Source: Pseudomonadota bacterium (lineage in GTDB: Bacteria; Pseudomonadota; Alphaproteobacteria; GCA-2731375). From it: a DNA stretch of 52,055 nucleotides. The stretch is from NCBI GenBank assembly GCA_027623205.1, contig JAQBYC010000018.1:1-52055 (forward strand), read 5' to 3'. The position numbers were made by a program, and so were the translations under genes. The number at the start of each line of letters is the position of its first letter. Positions within the stretch are counted from its first letter, which is position 1. Shown here piece after piece: positions 17,596 through 26,191 of this stretch. A model generated the notes under the pieces. It did no database searches and was not told the origin of the DNA. It saw only the letters and a list, made by a program, of their open reading frames with translations.

Positions 17596-18993
17596 ATGAC
17601 GCTATGCCACCCAATGGTTAGTCGCTTTCTCGATTTCCTGGATTGGTTCATCCCGGAGGAATTGAGGATTAGTGAGGAGGAGCATCGCCGGCTGCGCGCT
17701 TTTGTGGTCAGCCACGTCTGCGGCCCGCCTTTAGGCGCGACCATTGCACTGGCGCTGATCATACTAGCTCCCAGCCCGGCAGCGTGGATCATGCTGGTCG
17801 CTGATCTGCTATTTTTCGTTTTCCCTTTCTTGCTGCGCTGGACAAAAGCTAAGCGCAGGGTTGGTTTAGGCTCGTTGTTACATTTCATGAGCCTGATTCT
17901 TTTCGTTTCCTACCACTACGGCGGCCTTCAATCCCCGGCCCTGTCGTGGATGCTGACGGTGCCGATCGTTGCCATGTTCTTCGTCGAAGGTGTTTACCGC
18001 CTGATTGCACTTTCGTGTTACGCCTTTGGCTTCGTGGTCCTGGGCGCACTCCATTTTTCCGGCCATCAGTTCCCCGCTAGTTTGGGCAACGGCGACGTCG
18101 GCGCGATCACATTGATCTCGCTCATCAGCGCGGCCGGGTATGTCACCGCCATGGCGCTTACCTACATCGGACTTTACGAATTCTCCATCGCGCGGATCAG
18201 TTTGGCAAAGGAACAGGCGGAAGCCGCCAACCATGCCAAGTCCGAGTTCCTGGCAACGATGAGTCACGAACTGCGTACGCCATTGAACGCGATTATCGGC
18301 TTCTCGCAAATGATCAACATCCAGGCGATGGGTCCGATCGAAAATCCACGATATGTCGAATATGGCGGCGACATCGAAAAAAGCGGACAGCATCTTCTGC
18401 AAATTATCAATGACATCCTCAACATCGCGAAGATTGAAGCCGGCAAGATCGATCTCGATGTTGATGACATCAGTTATGCGGCATTGACAAACGAGGCCGC
18501 CGCCATGCTCCGAAAGGACATGGAAGACAAACAAATCTCCTTCATCAACGAAATACCCGAGGGAGATCTGATTATCCAAGGCGATCATCAGCTGCTGAGG
18601 CAGGTGCTGATCAACCTGATTTCCAATGCGGTCAAGTACACGCTGGAGGAAGGTACAATATCGCTCACCGTGGTCGCATCCGATGACGCATCCATCGAGA
18701 TCGCGGTGATCGATAACGGCATCGGAATTGCCGAAAAAGATATCCTCCGGGTCATGCAGCCATTCGAACAGGTCGAAACCTCGTTGGCGCGGCTTCACGG
18801 CGGCGTCGGCCTGGGCCTGCCCCTGACCAAAAAGATGATCGAGGCACACGGCGGCAGGTTGACCCTGAACAGTACCGTCGGAGAGGGCACCACGGCCAGG
18901 ATTTGGTTGCCGTTGGACCCCGTCGGTCGAAACACAGCAATGGCGGCTCGGCCCACCCGGACGCAGCACAATGTTGAACGATCAGCAGCTTAG
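17596..18993 (+). CDS. membrane sensor histidine kinase (CqsS/LqsS-like arrangement)
   Basis: The 465-residue kinase has an N-terminal block of about six hydrophobic segments (roughly 40-195, containing [15 protein letters not shown] at 107-121), a short linker and a HisKA domain with phospho-acceptor His224 in [10 protein letters not shown]. The ATPase domain has the N box [11 protein letters not shown] (Asn344), G1 DNGIGIAE (373-380) and G2 GGVGLGLPL (402-410). There is no extracellular loop domain and no receiver domain, so the multi-span membrane block itself is the likely sensor, as in CqsS and LqsS. The gene is divergent from the CqsA-type synthase. A strong GAGG ribosome site precedes the ATG. 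No response regulator gene lies in the window, so the phosphorylation target is unknown. Confidence 0.85.
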   Translation: MTLCHPMVSRFLDFLDWFIPEELRISEEEHRRLRAFVVSHVCGPPLGATIALALIILAPSPAAWIMLVADLLFFVFPFLLRWTKAKRRVGLGSLLHFMSLILFVSYHYGGLQSPALSWMLTVPIVAMFFVEGVYRLIALSCYAFGFVVLGALHFSGHQFPASLGNGDVGAITLISLISAAGYVTAMALTYIGLYEFSIARISLAKEQAEAANHAKSEFLATMSHELRTPLNAIIGFSQMINIQAMGPIENPRYVEYGGDIEKSGQHLLQIINDILNIAKIEAGKIDLDVDDISYAALTNEAAAMLRKDMEDKQISFINEIPEGDLIIQGDHQLLRQVLINLISNAVKYTLEEGTISLTVVASDDASIEIAVIDNGIGIAEKDILRVMQPFEQVETSLARLHGGVGLGLPLTKKMIEAHGGRLTLNSTVGEGTTARIWLPLDPVGRNTAMAARPTRTQHNVERSAA

Positions 18994-19314
18994 GTGGATG
19001 ACACCGTGAAACTATTACTTGCCCAACAGCCAAATCAAACGTCGCGTGAGCGTTTCTTGTCTGGCAACGAAGTTCTGCGCCTGGCCGCGGAACTGTTGGA
19101 AGGCGACGGACACTGGGCCGCCATTGATGTTCGTAACGCACGGCTCAAGCATTGGAACGGCCGTAGGGTCTCGATCGCCAGATCGGATATCGCTGATCTG
19201 ATCGATCGCTGCCTGCTGGACCGCAATGGCCGCTGGACCGCTTATGGCCGCCGCGAACTGGCCCGGCACGCCGGCATGGAGGCGCCAGCCGCTCTGCTCA
19301 AACAGTTACCGTAA
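18994..19314 (+). CDS. small hypothetical protein downstream of the sensor kinase
   Basis: A 106-residue protein that begins with GTG immediately after the kinase TAG stop (0-bp gap), so it is translationally coupled to the kinase. It is rich in Arg, Leu and Ala, has no signal peptide or membrane segment, and contains the stretches WNGRRVSIARSDIADLIDRC and TAYGRRELARHAG, which look like a short helix-turn-helix or winged-helix ending but are not decisive. It has no phospho-acceptor domain. I do not recognise the family. Its position suggests a role in output or control of the kinase pathway, but this is inferred from location only. Confidence 0.6.
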   Translation: MDDTVKLLLAQQPNQTSRERFLSGNEVLRLAAELLEGDGHWAAIDVRNARLKHWNGRRVSIARSDIADLIDRCLLDRNGRWTAYGRRELARHAGMEAPAALLKQLP

Positions 19315-19337
19315 TATTGTCCGATCAAGGCAGCTAC

Positions 19338-19379
19338 AGCACATTAGATCCAGATGTGCTCGGACTCTTTAATGAAGAG
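19338..19379 (+). terminator. possible terminator hairpins behind the kinase operon
   Basis: Two successive inverted repeats follow the small gene: AGCACAT (19338-19344) with ATGTGCT (19354-19360), loop 9 nt, and CTCTT with AAGAG (19365-19379). A short T run (CTTT) lies between them. They could end the kinase transcript, but the U-tract is weak. Confidence 0.35.
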
Positions 19380-19585
19380 CAATGGCACCAATTGCCTAAG
19401 TCGCCATAGCAACTCCAAGTGATTTAAAATTTCTCTTGGTTGCGGAATTCAGAACGCCACCTGCCCCATAGCCGGGTACATTATGCCGTTGCGTGCCGAT
19501 TTCCGGAAGGGACGGTGTTTCGCATTGGGATGCGAAGAAGACATGATCCGCCCTGCCGGGCCGCCTATGCAAATGGCCCTTGAAT

Positions 19586-20386
19586 TTACTTCAGAGGTGG
19601 CAGCTCTTCCGGCGAGGCCGCATGCATGGCCGCTTTGCTGCGCAGGTTGAAGCGGGGGCTATCATCGAGATAACTATGAGGATTGATCACCACGTTGCCG
19701 TTGACCAGGTTCACCGCGGCAAAAGTGGGCGGTTCGTGGCAGCCCTGCATGATGGCACTACCGAAGGTGTATACGAATTGATGCAGAGTGGAATGCTGGC
19801 TGGAGATGGGGATGCCGCGCCAACTGCCGTGCAGGGGACGATGCACGTGGCCAAAGAACAGATGTTTGACCCGGCCACCGTCAATCATCCCGGCCAGGGC
19901 CTCGCCACCTTCAAGGCGTAATGGTGGGTGATGCAGAAATAGGAATGTATCCTGCGCCGACCGGGTGTCCAACTGCCTGGTCAGCCATTCCAGGCGCTGG
20001 TGGCAGAGCAGGCCGCCGACCTTGCCTTCGTCCAAGGTGTCCATAACGATGAAGCGTTTGTCTTCTACCTGGAAGGCGTATTGCACGAAACCGTTGTCGT
20101 CCACCGGTACCTCGGTGAATATTTGCCGAAAGGCTGCCCGGCCATCGTGGTTGCCCAGCAATAAGTAGTGCGGCGCCTGCAAATTGTTCAGGATGGCGCG
20201 CAACGCCTTGTACTCGGCCACTGTGCCCCGATTGACCAAATCCCCGGTCATCATGACGAAGGCCACGTCCGTGAAATCTTGATTGATGCAGGCGATGGCC
20301 GCTTCCAACCGGCTGCGTGGCGACAGTCCGTACAACGGCCGATCTTTGGCCGTGATGTGCATATCCGTCATATGAATAAAACGCAT
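19586..20386 (-). CDS. metallophosphoesterase (CpdA-like phosphodiesterase)
   Basis: A calcineurin-type phosphoesterase of about 266 residues with all dimetal motifs in order: TDMHI near the N-terminus, GDLVNRG, GNHDG, LHHPPL and GHVHRP. This set and length are those of the class III cAMP phosphodiesterase CpdA and related enzymes. I prefer the ATG of MRFIHMTDMH because the fold begins there; a start seven codons earlier is possible and lies 6 bp after the stop of the upstream phosphatase gene. The two genes form a minus-strand operon of phosphate-ester hydrolases. The substrate, whether cyclic nucleotide or another diester, cannot be decided. Confidence 0.85.
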   Translation of the reverse strand: MRFIHMTDMHITAKDRPLYGLSPRSRLEAAIACINQDFTDVAFVMMTGDLVNRGTVAEYKALRAILNNLQAPHYLLLGNHDGRAAFRQIFTEVPVDDNGFVQYAFQVEDKRFIVMDTLDEGKVGGLLCHQRLEWLTRQLDTRSAQDTFLFLHHPPLRLEGGEALAGMIDGGRVKHLFFGHVHRPLHGSWRGIPISSQHSTLHQFVYTFGSAIMQGCHEPPTFAAVNLVNGNVVINPHSYLDDSPRFNLRSKAAMHAASPEELPPLK

Positions 20387-20413
20387 ACCCGTCCGACCCG
20401 TCCCCATGATCTA

Positions 20414-21199
20414 TTAGCCGTCTGGAAATTCATCAATGGTCTTGCCCGGCTTTGCAAGCGGAATGTGACCATAGCTATCTTGGACACCCGCCAGGATCTG
20501 GCGGCGATAGTCGAATACCTGCTCCATGCTGGTCAGGTGATTGCCCAGCTTGCTGTGATTGGTCGGTGTCAGGTTGGTCAGCTTGAGTAGCCGGCGCAAA
20601 ATTTCACCATTCACCACATCCGCATCGATCACGTTCAGGCAACCAGGGTCCTGTTCGAAAGCGCGGGCCGATGCCAGGCCGCCGTAACTGGCCCAGGCCA
20701 GCAACATGCGGTTGGTACCGTCATGGGCCACCAGTAACAGATTACGCCAACCCGGCTGCAACAGCAGGCCTTCCAGGGCGCCGGTTACCCGTTCATAGAA
20801 TTCCTGATAAAGATCACCTCCGGCAAACCGGGCGCCTGGCTGGTCGGCCGTTTCCATGCCGTAGATGAACTCGGCATCACGCCGGGCTTGAGATTTCCCC
20901 GATCCGGGACCGGAGTGGATTTCCTTTAAAAGCGGAATTTCCTCCAACGCCAGATTGCGGCCCGTCAGCACGCCCTGGGCCGTCTGCCTGGTTCGCGGCA
21001 GCCCGGTGCACAAGGCGCGGTCAAAGGGTACTGCCGCCAGCAATTCGCCCATCCTGGCGGCTTGCGCCTTGCCCTGATCCGTCAAATCCACGAATTTCGG
21101 GTGCACCGCTTGGCCTTCGGCATCGAAATAGCGCACCTCGCCGTGGCGCATTAAATAGATCCGGCGGCGGCCGGCGGTGCCGGCAAGAGCATCACTCAT
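20414..21199 (-). CDS. histidine phosphatase family protein (phosphoglycerate mutase-like)
   Basis: A protein of about 261 residues with the phosphohistidine loop YLMRHGEVR close to the N-terminus, the arginine-bearing CTGLPRTRQTA and the second catalytic His in LLVAHDGTNRML. This is a branch-1 histidine phosphatase. The ATG at 21199 is chosen over the GTG one codon earlier because GGGAGA sits 8 bp upstream. Members act on sugar phosphates, alpha-ribazole phosphate or proteins. Its neighbours are a sugar kinase gene (18 bp upstream on the same strand) and a metallophosphoesterase gene downstream, which suggests a sugar- or nucleotide-phosphate role. Confidence 0.85.
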   Translation of the reverse strand: MSDALAGTAGRRRIYLMRHGEVRYFDAEGQAVHPKFVDLTDQGKAQAARMGELLAAVPFDRALCTGLPRTRQTAQGVLTGRNLALEEIPLLKEIHSGPGSGKSQARRDAEFIYGMETADQPGARFAGGDLYQEFYERVTGALEGLLLQPGWRNLLLVAHDGTNRMLLAWASYGGLASARAFEQDPGCLNVIDADVVNGEILRRLLKLTNLTPTNHSKLGNHLTSMEQVFDYRRQILAGVQDSYGHIPLAKPGKTIDEFPDG

Positions 21200-21217
21200 C
21201 ACACTGGTCTCCCGCGC

Positions 21218-22171
21218 TTAAATTGGTGGCGGCATGGCATGGACGGGGATCACCGCACCGGGATATTGGATTACCTGCGCTGCCAGACGATGGCCGGCCC
21301 GGGCTGCGTCCTGAGCGCTTTCGCCCACCAGGCGATGATAGAGATAGGCGGCGTTGAAGCTGTCACCGGCGGCGGTGGTGTCGATAGGTATGATACCTGG
21401 TTGCGCCGGCGTGAATTCAACCTCCAGACCGCGGCGCAGCAAGCATCCGCCGCCGCCGTTTTTCAGGCAAATTTCGCCGACCCCCAGATCCGCGATGCGC
21501 TGGGCCGCGGCGGCCGGATCCATGACCCCGTGCAGGGCGCATTCATCGTCGAGGCCGGGTAGTGCGATATGACTGAGCCGATAGACATGGTCCATGGCCT
21601 GGCGGGCCGTTGCGGCATCGGGCCAGCCTCGTGGGCGGTAGTTGCAGTCAAAGGCGATCCGGGCGCCGGCTGCCCGGGCTCGCGCCAGGGCGTCCAGCAA
21701 TATGGCGCGGTCCGCATCCGTCAGAATGGACAGGGTGATGCCCGAAAGATAGACCAGATCATACTGACTGAGTGCGGCGCCCAGCTTGGCGCCCTGTTCC
21801 CCCCGCAGCATCTCCCGCGCGGCGGCTTCGGCGCGCCAATATTGGAAACTGCGCTCCCCCCGCCGGTCCGTGCGGATCGTATACAGCCCCGGCAAGCGGC
21901 CCGGCAGACGCAGCACCTGTTCCGTGCCGATACCTTCCCGTTGCCAGAACGCGACCATCTCGTCGGAATAGTTGTCGTCCCCCAGGGCAGTCAGGTAATC
22001 GACGCCAATTCCGCCGCCGTTTCCGCCGCCTCTGCTTCGGCCCAGCCGCGCCAGATAGACCGCCGTGTTCAAGGTATCGCCGCCATAGGCCAACGACATG
22101 GCGCCGTCGGCGCGGGCGCTCAACTCGATCATACATTCGCCGATTGCGGCGATTTTCATCTCTTCCATCAT
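21218..22171 (-). CDS. kdgK: 2-keto-3-deoxygluconate kinase (PfkB family)
   Basis: The 317-residue ribokinase-fold protein has the N-terminal IAAIGECMIELS and YGGDTLNTAVYLARLG sugar-binding segment typical of KdgK, and the ATP/anion-hole motif DTTAAGDSFNAAYL with the catalytic Asp. KdgK makes 2-keto-3-deoxy-6-phosphogluconate, which the KDPG aldolase encoded divergently 59 bp away splits to pyruvate and glyceraldehyde 3-phosphate. This partnership supports the assignment over a generic sugar kinase. Three ATGs in the first five codons leave the exact start uncertain. The histidine phosphatase and metallophosphoesterase genes follow on the same strand. Confidence 0.88.
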   Translation of the reverse strand: MMEEMKIAAIGECMIELSARADGAMSLAYGGDTLNTAVYLARLGRSRGGGNGGGIGVDYLTALGDDNYSDEMVAFWQREGIGTEQVLRLPGRLPGLYTIRTDRRGERSFQYWRAEAAAREMLRGEQGAKLGAALSQYDLVYLSGITLSILTDADRAILLDALARARAAGARIAFDCNYRPRGWPDAATARQAMDHVYRLSHIALPGLDDECALHGVMDPAAAAQRIADLGVGEICLKNGGGGCLLRRGLEVEFTPAQPGIIPIDTTAAGDSFNAAYLYHRLVGESAQDAARAGHRLAAQVIQYPGAVIPVHAMPPPI

Positions 22172-22230
22172 ATGACGGGACTATAGTAGCCGCCCAGCCA
22201 TCGGACAAATGCGGAGGCCAAGGCCGATTT

Positions 22231-22860
22231 ATGACCAATTTGACAATTGAACAGGTGATGGGTCTCGCGCCGGTCATTCCGGTGCTGACCATCGAACGTC
22301 GGGAGCACGCGGTACCCCTGGCTCAGGCTTTGGTCAAAGGTGGATTGCGCGCCCTGGAAATAACCCTGCGGACTGATGCCGCTCTGGCGGCCATTGAGGC
22401 CATAGCCAGGGCGGTGCCCGATGCGGTGCCCGGCGTCGGCACCGTCACGACGCTGGCGGATATAGTCAACGCCCGGGCGGCGGGCGCTCGCTTTGCCGTC
22501 TCGCCCGGTTTCGCCGTCGACCTGGCCGAGGCTGCGGCTGATATGCCTTTTCTGCCCGGCATCGCCACGGCTAGCGAAGCGATGGCGGCCCAGCGCGCGG
22601 GTCTGCGGCATCTGAAATTCTTCCCCGCCGAGGCCATGGGCGGGCGGGCGGCGTTGCGGGCCCTTGCCGGACCCTTTGCCAGCCTGGTCTTTTGTCCCAC
22701 GGGTGGGATTGGCCGTGATAACGCCGGCAGCTATCTGGAACTGAAAAATGTTCGCTGTGTCGGGGGTAGCTGGGTTGCCCCGCGAGACTTGGTGCAGCGC
22801 GGGCAATGGGATGTCATTACTGCTTTGGCGGCAGAGGCCGCCGCCCTGACGCCGCTGTAA
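22231..22860 (+). CDS. eda: KDPG aldolase (2-dehydro-3-deoxy-phosphogluconate aldolase)
   Basis: The 209-residue class I aldolase has Glu43 in LEITLRT, GVGTVTT (69-74), the Schiff-base Lys129 in HLKFFPAE and the phosphate loop FCPTGGI. These are all the landmarks of Eda, the second Entner-Doudoroff step. The start is the ATG at 22231 with GGAGG about 13 bp upstream; an earlier in-frame reading overlaps the divergent kinase and has no family match. It shares a 59-bp divergent promoter region with kdgK, so both are probably induced together by sugar acids. No regulator gene is adjacent. Confidence 0.93.
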   Translation: MTNLTIEQVMGLAPVIPVLTIERREHAVPLAQALVKGGLRALEITLRTDAALAAIEAIARAVPDAVPGVGTVTTLADIVNARAAGARFAVSPGFAVDLAEAAADMPFLPGIATASEAMAAQRAGLRHLKFFPAEAMGGRAALRALAGPFASLVFCPTGGIGRDNAGSYLELKNVRCVGGSWVAPRDLVQRGQWDVITALAAEAAALTPL

Positions 22861-22987
22861 CGGCATGATGGTGCCAAGCTATAATTGCAGATGTTTATTG
22901 CAAATGAAACATTTCCGGTTTCAAACCGCAGCCGTTCTTGCCACAATGGGTTTTTAGAAAAGGTTATACGTAATAGGGGAGACTCGC

Positions 22988-23833
22988 ATGCAAACGATCC
23001 TGGTTCCTTTCTGTGACGATGACCGGGCAGAGGTTGCGCTACGTACCGCCCTGTTGATCGCGCAACGTTATCGCAGCCACGTGGAGGGTCTGCACGCGTG
23101 GCGAACACCACAAATCATTGCCGGGGAGGGGGTGGTTTTCCCATCTGAATCCCTGGCCCGATTGACCGATGAATCGAAGCAGTTCGCGGCATCCGCCCAT
23201 GAGCGTTTTGATCGGGTGGTGAAGGCGCAGGACGTGCCCTACCGCGACATCGGCACGGCTGCCGACGGCGTCACTTGCAGCTGGCGCGAGGGCGAAGGGG
23301 TGGAAAGCGAAATCGTTGGCGATTATGGCCGGCTGTTTAACCTGATCGTCATGGGACGTAGCGAGTTGGGCACATCCGTGGATTGGAAAGCCACGCTGGA
23401 AGCCGCCTTGTTCGAGAGTGGCCGGCCGATTATTCTGGCCTCGGCGGAGGTGCCGGAGGCTATAGGCCGGCACGCGGTCATCGCCTGGAACGGCGCGACC
23501 GAAACGGCCCGCACCATTGCCGTCGCCATGCCCTTTTTGCGCAATGCCGAGCGGGTCACGGTATTGACGGTGGAGGGCGGTTTCGTCCCTGGACCGTCTG
23601 CGGAAGACGTCGCGCGGCATCTGGGCCGCAATGGTATCGACACCACGACCATGACGGCCGCGCCGGGACGGCGCAGCATCGGCGAGGCCATGGTGGCGGA
23701 AGCCATTTCGGCGGGGGGGGATATATTGCTGAAGGGGGCCTTCACCAATAGCCGCCTGCGGCAGATGATCTTTGGCGGCGCCACGCGGGATATCATCAGC
23801 GGTTCGGCTCTGCCTGTGTTGTTGGCCCGCTAG
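22988..23833 (+). CDS. universal stress protein, two-domain
   Basis: The 281-residue protein consists of two UspA-like halves. The first starts TILVPFCDDDRAEVALRTAL. The second holds HAVIAWNGATETARTI and ends with the nucleotide-binding type signature of KGAFTNSRLRQMIFGG and ATRDIISGSALPVLL. A GGGGAG site lies 6 bp before the ATG. Such tandem-Usp proteins are cytoplasmic, ATP-binding and stress or starvation induced, although their molecular job is mostly unknown. It is probably monocistronic, with about 55 bp to the following ureohydrolase gene. Confidence 0.9.
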   Translation: MQTILVPFCDDDRAEVALRTALLIAQRYRSHVEGLHAWRTPQIIAGEGVVFPSESLARLTDESKQFAASAHERFDRVVKAQDVPYRDIGTAADGVTCSWREGEGVESEIVGDYGRLFNLIVMGRSELGTSVDWKATLEAALFESGRPIILASAEVPEAIGRHAVIAWNGATETARTIAVAMPFLRNAERVTVLTVEGGFVPGPSAEDVARHLGRNGIDTTTMTAAPGRRSIGEAMVAEAISAGGDILLKGAFTNSRLRQMIFGGATRDIISGSALPVLLAR

Positions 23834-23887
23834 GCCTGTTCACGGCGCTCAATAGCACGCCGATTGGCGATTAAGAGGAATTGGTCG

Positions 23888-24835
23888 ATGTTTGACGATC
23901 CTATGATCCGGCCCCGCTATACGGGCCTGGCCAGCTTTATGCGGGCCCCCTATAGGGAGAATTGGGAAGGGGTCGAAATTGGCCTGATTGGTGTGCCCTA
24001 CGATGGCGGTGTGACCAACCGGCCCGGCGCCCGCCATGGCCCGCGCGAGATTCGCAATCAATCCAGCCTGATCCGCCGGATCAACCAGGCGACGAAAATT
24101 TGTCCCTACGATTTGTGCGAGGTTGCCGACCTGGGCGACGCCTGGGTCGAAAAGCCGTTCGAACTGGAAAGCGCCCTGGCTGAAATCCACGGGTTTTTTA
24201 GCCGGGTGCATGCACAAGGCATCGTCCCTCTCTCAGCGGGTGGCGACCATTCAGTGACCCTGCCCATATTGCGCGCTATTGCCGCCAAACCCACCGGGCC
24301 GCTTGGATTGATTCATTTCGATGCCCACTGTGATACCGGCGATGACTATCTCGGCTCTAAATTTCACCATGGCGCACCATTTCGCCGGGCTGTGGAGGAA
24401 GGCCTGCTGGACCCCAAACGCTGTATCCAAATCGGCGTTCGCGGCTCGTTGAATGATTTGGACATCTGGTCGTTCAGCCACGATAGCGGTATGCGGGTGA
24501 TCTATATCGAAGAGTTTTACGAACTTGGCGTACAAGGCGTGATCGATGAGGCGCACCGGGTCGTCGGATCCGGCCCGGCTTACGTCAGTTTCGATGTGGA
24601 CGGCCTGGATCCGGTCTATGCGCCGGGCACCGGCACGCCTGAAGTGGGCGGTTTTTCAACTTTGGAGGCGCAACTGATGCTGCGCGGCCTGGCGGGCCTG
24701 AACCTGGTCGGCGGCGACGTGGTGGAAGTCTCGCCGCCCTTTGATCCCAGTGGCAACACCGCCCTGGTCGGTGCCACCATGATGTTCGAGATTCTCTGCC
24801 TGTTGGCGCAATCACGTTCTGCGCAGAGAAATTGA
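23888..24835 (+). CDS. agmatinase/ureohydrolase family protein
   Basis: The 315-residue arginase-fold enzyme has its manganese ligands in GGDHSV, DAHCDT and SFDVDGLDP, with the family tail PGTGTPEVGGFS. These proteins remove urea from guanidino compounds. The order and length resemble agmatinase, guanidinobutyrase and guanidinopropionase, which sequence reading alone cannot separate. The start is the ATG at 23888, 9 bp after AAGAGGA; an earlier TTG start would add eight residues. It is convergent with the cupin gene. The product urea or an amino acid could feed nitrogen metabolism. No polyamine gene lies next to it. Confidence 0.88.
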   Translation: MFDDPMIRPRYTGLASFMRAPYRENWEGVEIGLIGVPYDGGVTNRPGARHGPREIRNQSSLIRRINQATKICPYDLCEVADLGDAWVEKPFELESALAEIHGFFSRVHAQGIVPLSAGGDHSVTLPILRAIAAKPTGPLGLIHFDAHCDTGDDYLGSKFHHGAPFRRAVEEGLLDPKRCIQIGVRGSLNDLDIWSFSHDSGMRVIYIEEFYELGVQGVIDEAHRVVGSGPAYVSFDVDGLDPVYAPGTGTPEVGGFSTLEAQLMLRGLAGLNLVGGDVVEVSPPFDPSGNTALVGATMMFEILCLLAQSRSAQRN

Positions 24836-24875
24836 ACCAATTACCTCTATTCTGAAAATTCCGGGCACATTCGGA

Positions 24876-25253
24876 TCAACTGTGTTCTCTGGGGTCTTCC
24901 GGAAAATGTTCGACCATGCGGTCGGGTGAGGCGTGCACGCCATAGGTCTGTAGCGGTTCGCTGCCCGTAACGCGAAAGCCGTGCTTGACGTTTGGCGGCA
25001 ACACCAGGGTGATGCCGGGGCCGATGACGGTCATCCCTTCCTGACCTTCAACCCAGGCCTCGCCCGTCCCCGCCACCACGGTCACGACTTCCATGTAGGG
25101 ATGGGAATGGGTGCCCGTGGAATAGCCCGGTTCAGACACCTGCAGACCCAGGCGAATGGGCGTGGAGCCTTGTTCATCCCCGACAATGGTTTGATAGGTG
25201 GCGCCGCCCGGAAACGCCTGTTTCGGGACGTTCTTTACATCGATAATTGGCAT
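24876..25253 (-). CDS. small cupin-domain protein
   Basis: A single cupin barrel of 125 residues. The metal-binding motif 1 is GTHSHPYMEVVTVVAGTGE (two histidines and the glutamate), and the second motif is VLPPNVKHGF with its histidine. The start ATG at 25253 has GGAGAG 5 bp upstream. It ends an apparent three-gene minus-strand operon after a PaaG-like isomerase and a haloalkane dehalogenase. Small cupins of this type are often dioxygenases, isomerases or sugar-binding proteins. The context hints at a catabolic role, but no substrate can be named. Confidence 0.85.
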   Translation of the reverse strand: MPIIDVKNVPKQAFPGGATYQTIVGDEQGSTPIRLGLQVSEPGYSTGTHSHPYMEVVTVVAGTGEAWVEGQEGMTVIGPGITLVLPPNVKHGFRVTGSEPLQTYGVHASPDRMVEHFPEDPREHS

Positions 25254-25273
25254 GTCACTCTCCAATCCCAGTT

Positions 25274-26158
25274 CTATCCGCGAATGCCTTTTACGAAGGC
25301 CGCCACAGCCTCGCCGATCTCGTCGGGGCTGTCTTCCTGCACGAAGTGCGTACCCTTGACGGTGACTTCGGCCTGGTTTGGCCAGGCACGGCAGAATTCC
25401 CGCTGCGGGCCGGTCAGAATCGAACCTGGATCGGCATTAATGAACAGTTTCGGCGTATCACATTGCGAGAGCCAGGCGCCGTAGTCATCGACGATTTGGC
25501 AAACCTCCGGTGGTTCACCTTCGATCGGGATCTGCCGGGGCCAGGTCAGCGTGGGGCGGCGATCTTCGCCCGGCTCCAAATAGGGTTTGCGGTAGTGGCT
25601 CATTTCCTCCTCGCCAAGGCCGCGGATGACGGCGCCGGGCAGCACCCGTTCGACAAATATGTTCTTATCCAGAACCATGTTCTCCCCGCCTTCGGAACGG
25701 AAGCCCTGAAAGGCGCCACGGGCGTTTTCCGGGAAATCCGCCCAGTTCATGGGTTTGACCACCGCTTCCATGTAGGCGATGCCCTGCACCTTATCGCGGT
25801 TCTGGTTGGCCCAATCGAAACCCAGGGCCGAGCCCCAGTCATGGATTACGAAGATCACATTATCAGTGACGCCGATCTGCCGCCACAGGGCAAACAAATA
25901 TTCCCGCTGTTCGGTGTAGCCGTAGCGACCAGGCCCTGAATTATCGAGTTTTTCTGAATCGCCCATGCCGATCAGATCACAGGCGATCAGACGGCCCAGG
26001 CCGGCGCAATGGGGCATGATATTGCGCCACAAATATGACGAGGTGGGGTTGCCATGTTGAAAGACGATCGGGTCACCTTCGCCTTCGTCCACATAGGCCA
26101 TGCGCTTGCCGTTGACGGTACAGAATTTTCGTTCGTATCGGGGATCAGTGGATATCAT
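25274..26158 (-). CDS. haloalkane dehalogenase-like alpha/beta hydrolase
   Basis: The 294-residue alpha/beta hydrolase has every residue of the catalytic pentad known from LinB/DhaA-type dehalogenases: nucleophile Asp107 and halide-binding Trp108 in HDWGS, Asn37 in [10 protein letters not shown], Glu131 in YMEAVV and His271 in GTHFVQED. Size and spacing match subfamily II. It would replace a halogen on an alkyl chain with hydroxyl, without cofactor. The cap domain (about 135-215) sets substrate range and cannot be judged. It lies 33 bp after a PaaG-like isomerase gene and 20 bp before a cupin gene. Some relatives act on other substrates, but the complete halide-binding set makes a dehalogenase likely. 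Confidence 0.88.
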   Translation of the reverse strand: MISTDPRYERKFCTVNGKRMAYVDEGEGDPIVFQHGNPTSSYLWRNIMPHCAGLGRLIACDLIGMGDSEKLDNSGPGRYGYTEQREYLFALWRQIGVTDNVIFVIHDWGSALGFDWANQNRDKVQGIAYMEAVVKPMNWADFPENARGAFQGFRSEGGENMVLDKNIFVERVLPGAVIRGLGEEEMSHYRKPYLEPGEDRRPTLTWPRQIPIEGEPPEVCQIVDDYGAWLSQCDTPKLFINADPGSILTGPQREFCRAWPNQAEVTVKGTHFVQEDSPDEIGEAVAAFVKGIRG

Positions 26159-26191
26159 TGTCCGTTTCCCATTGATTTCGTCCCGGTGCCG

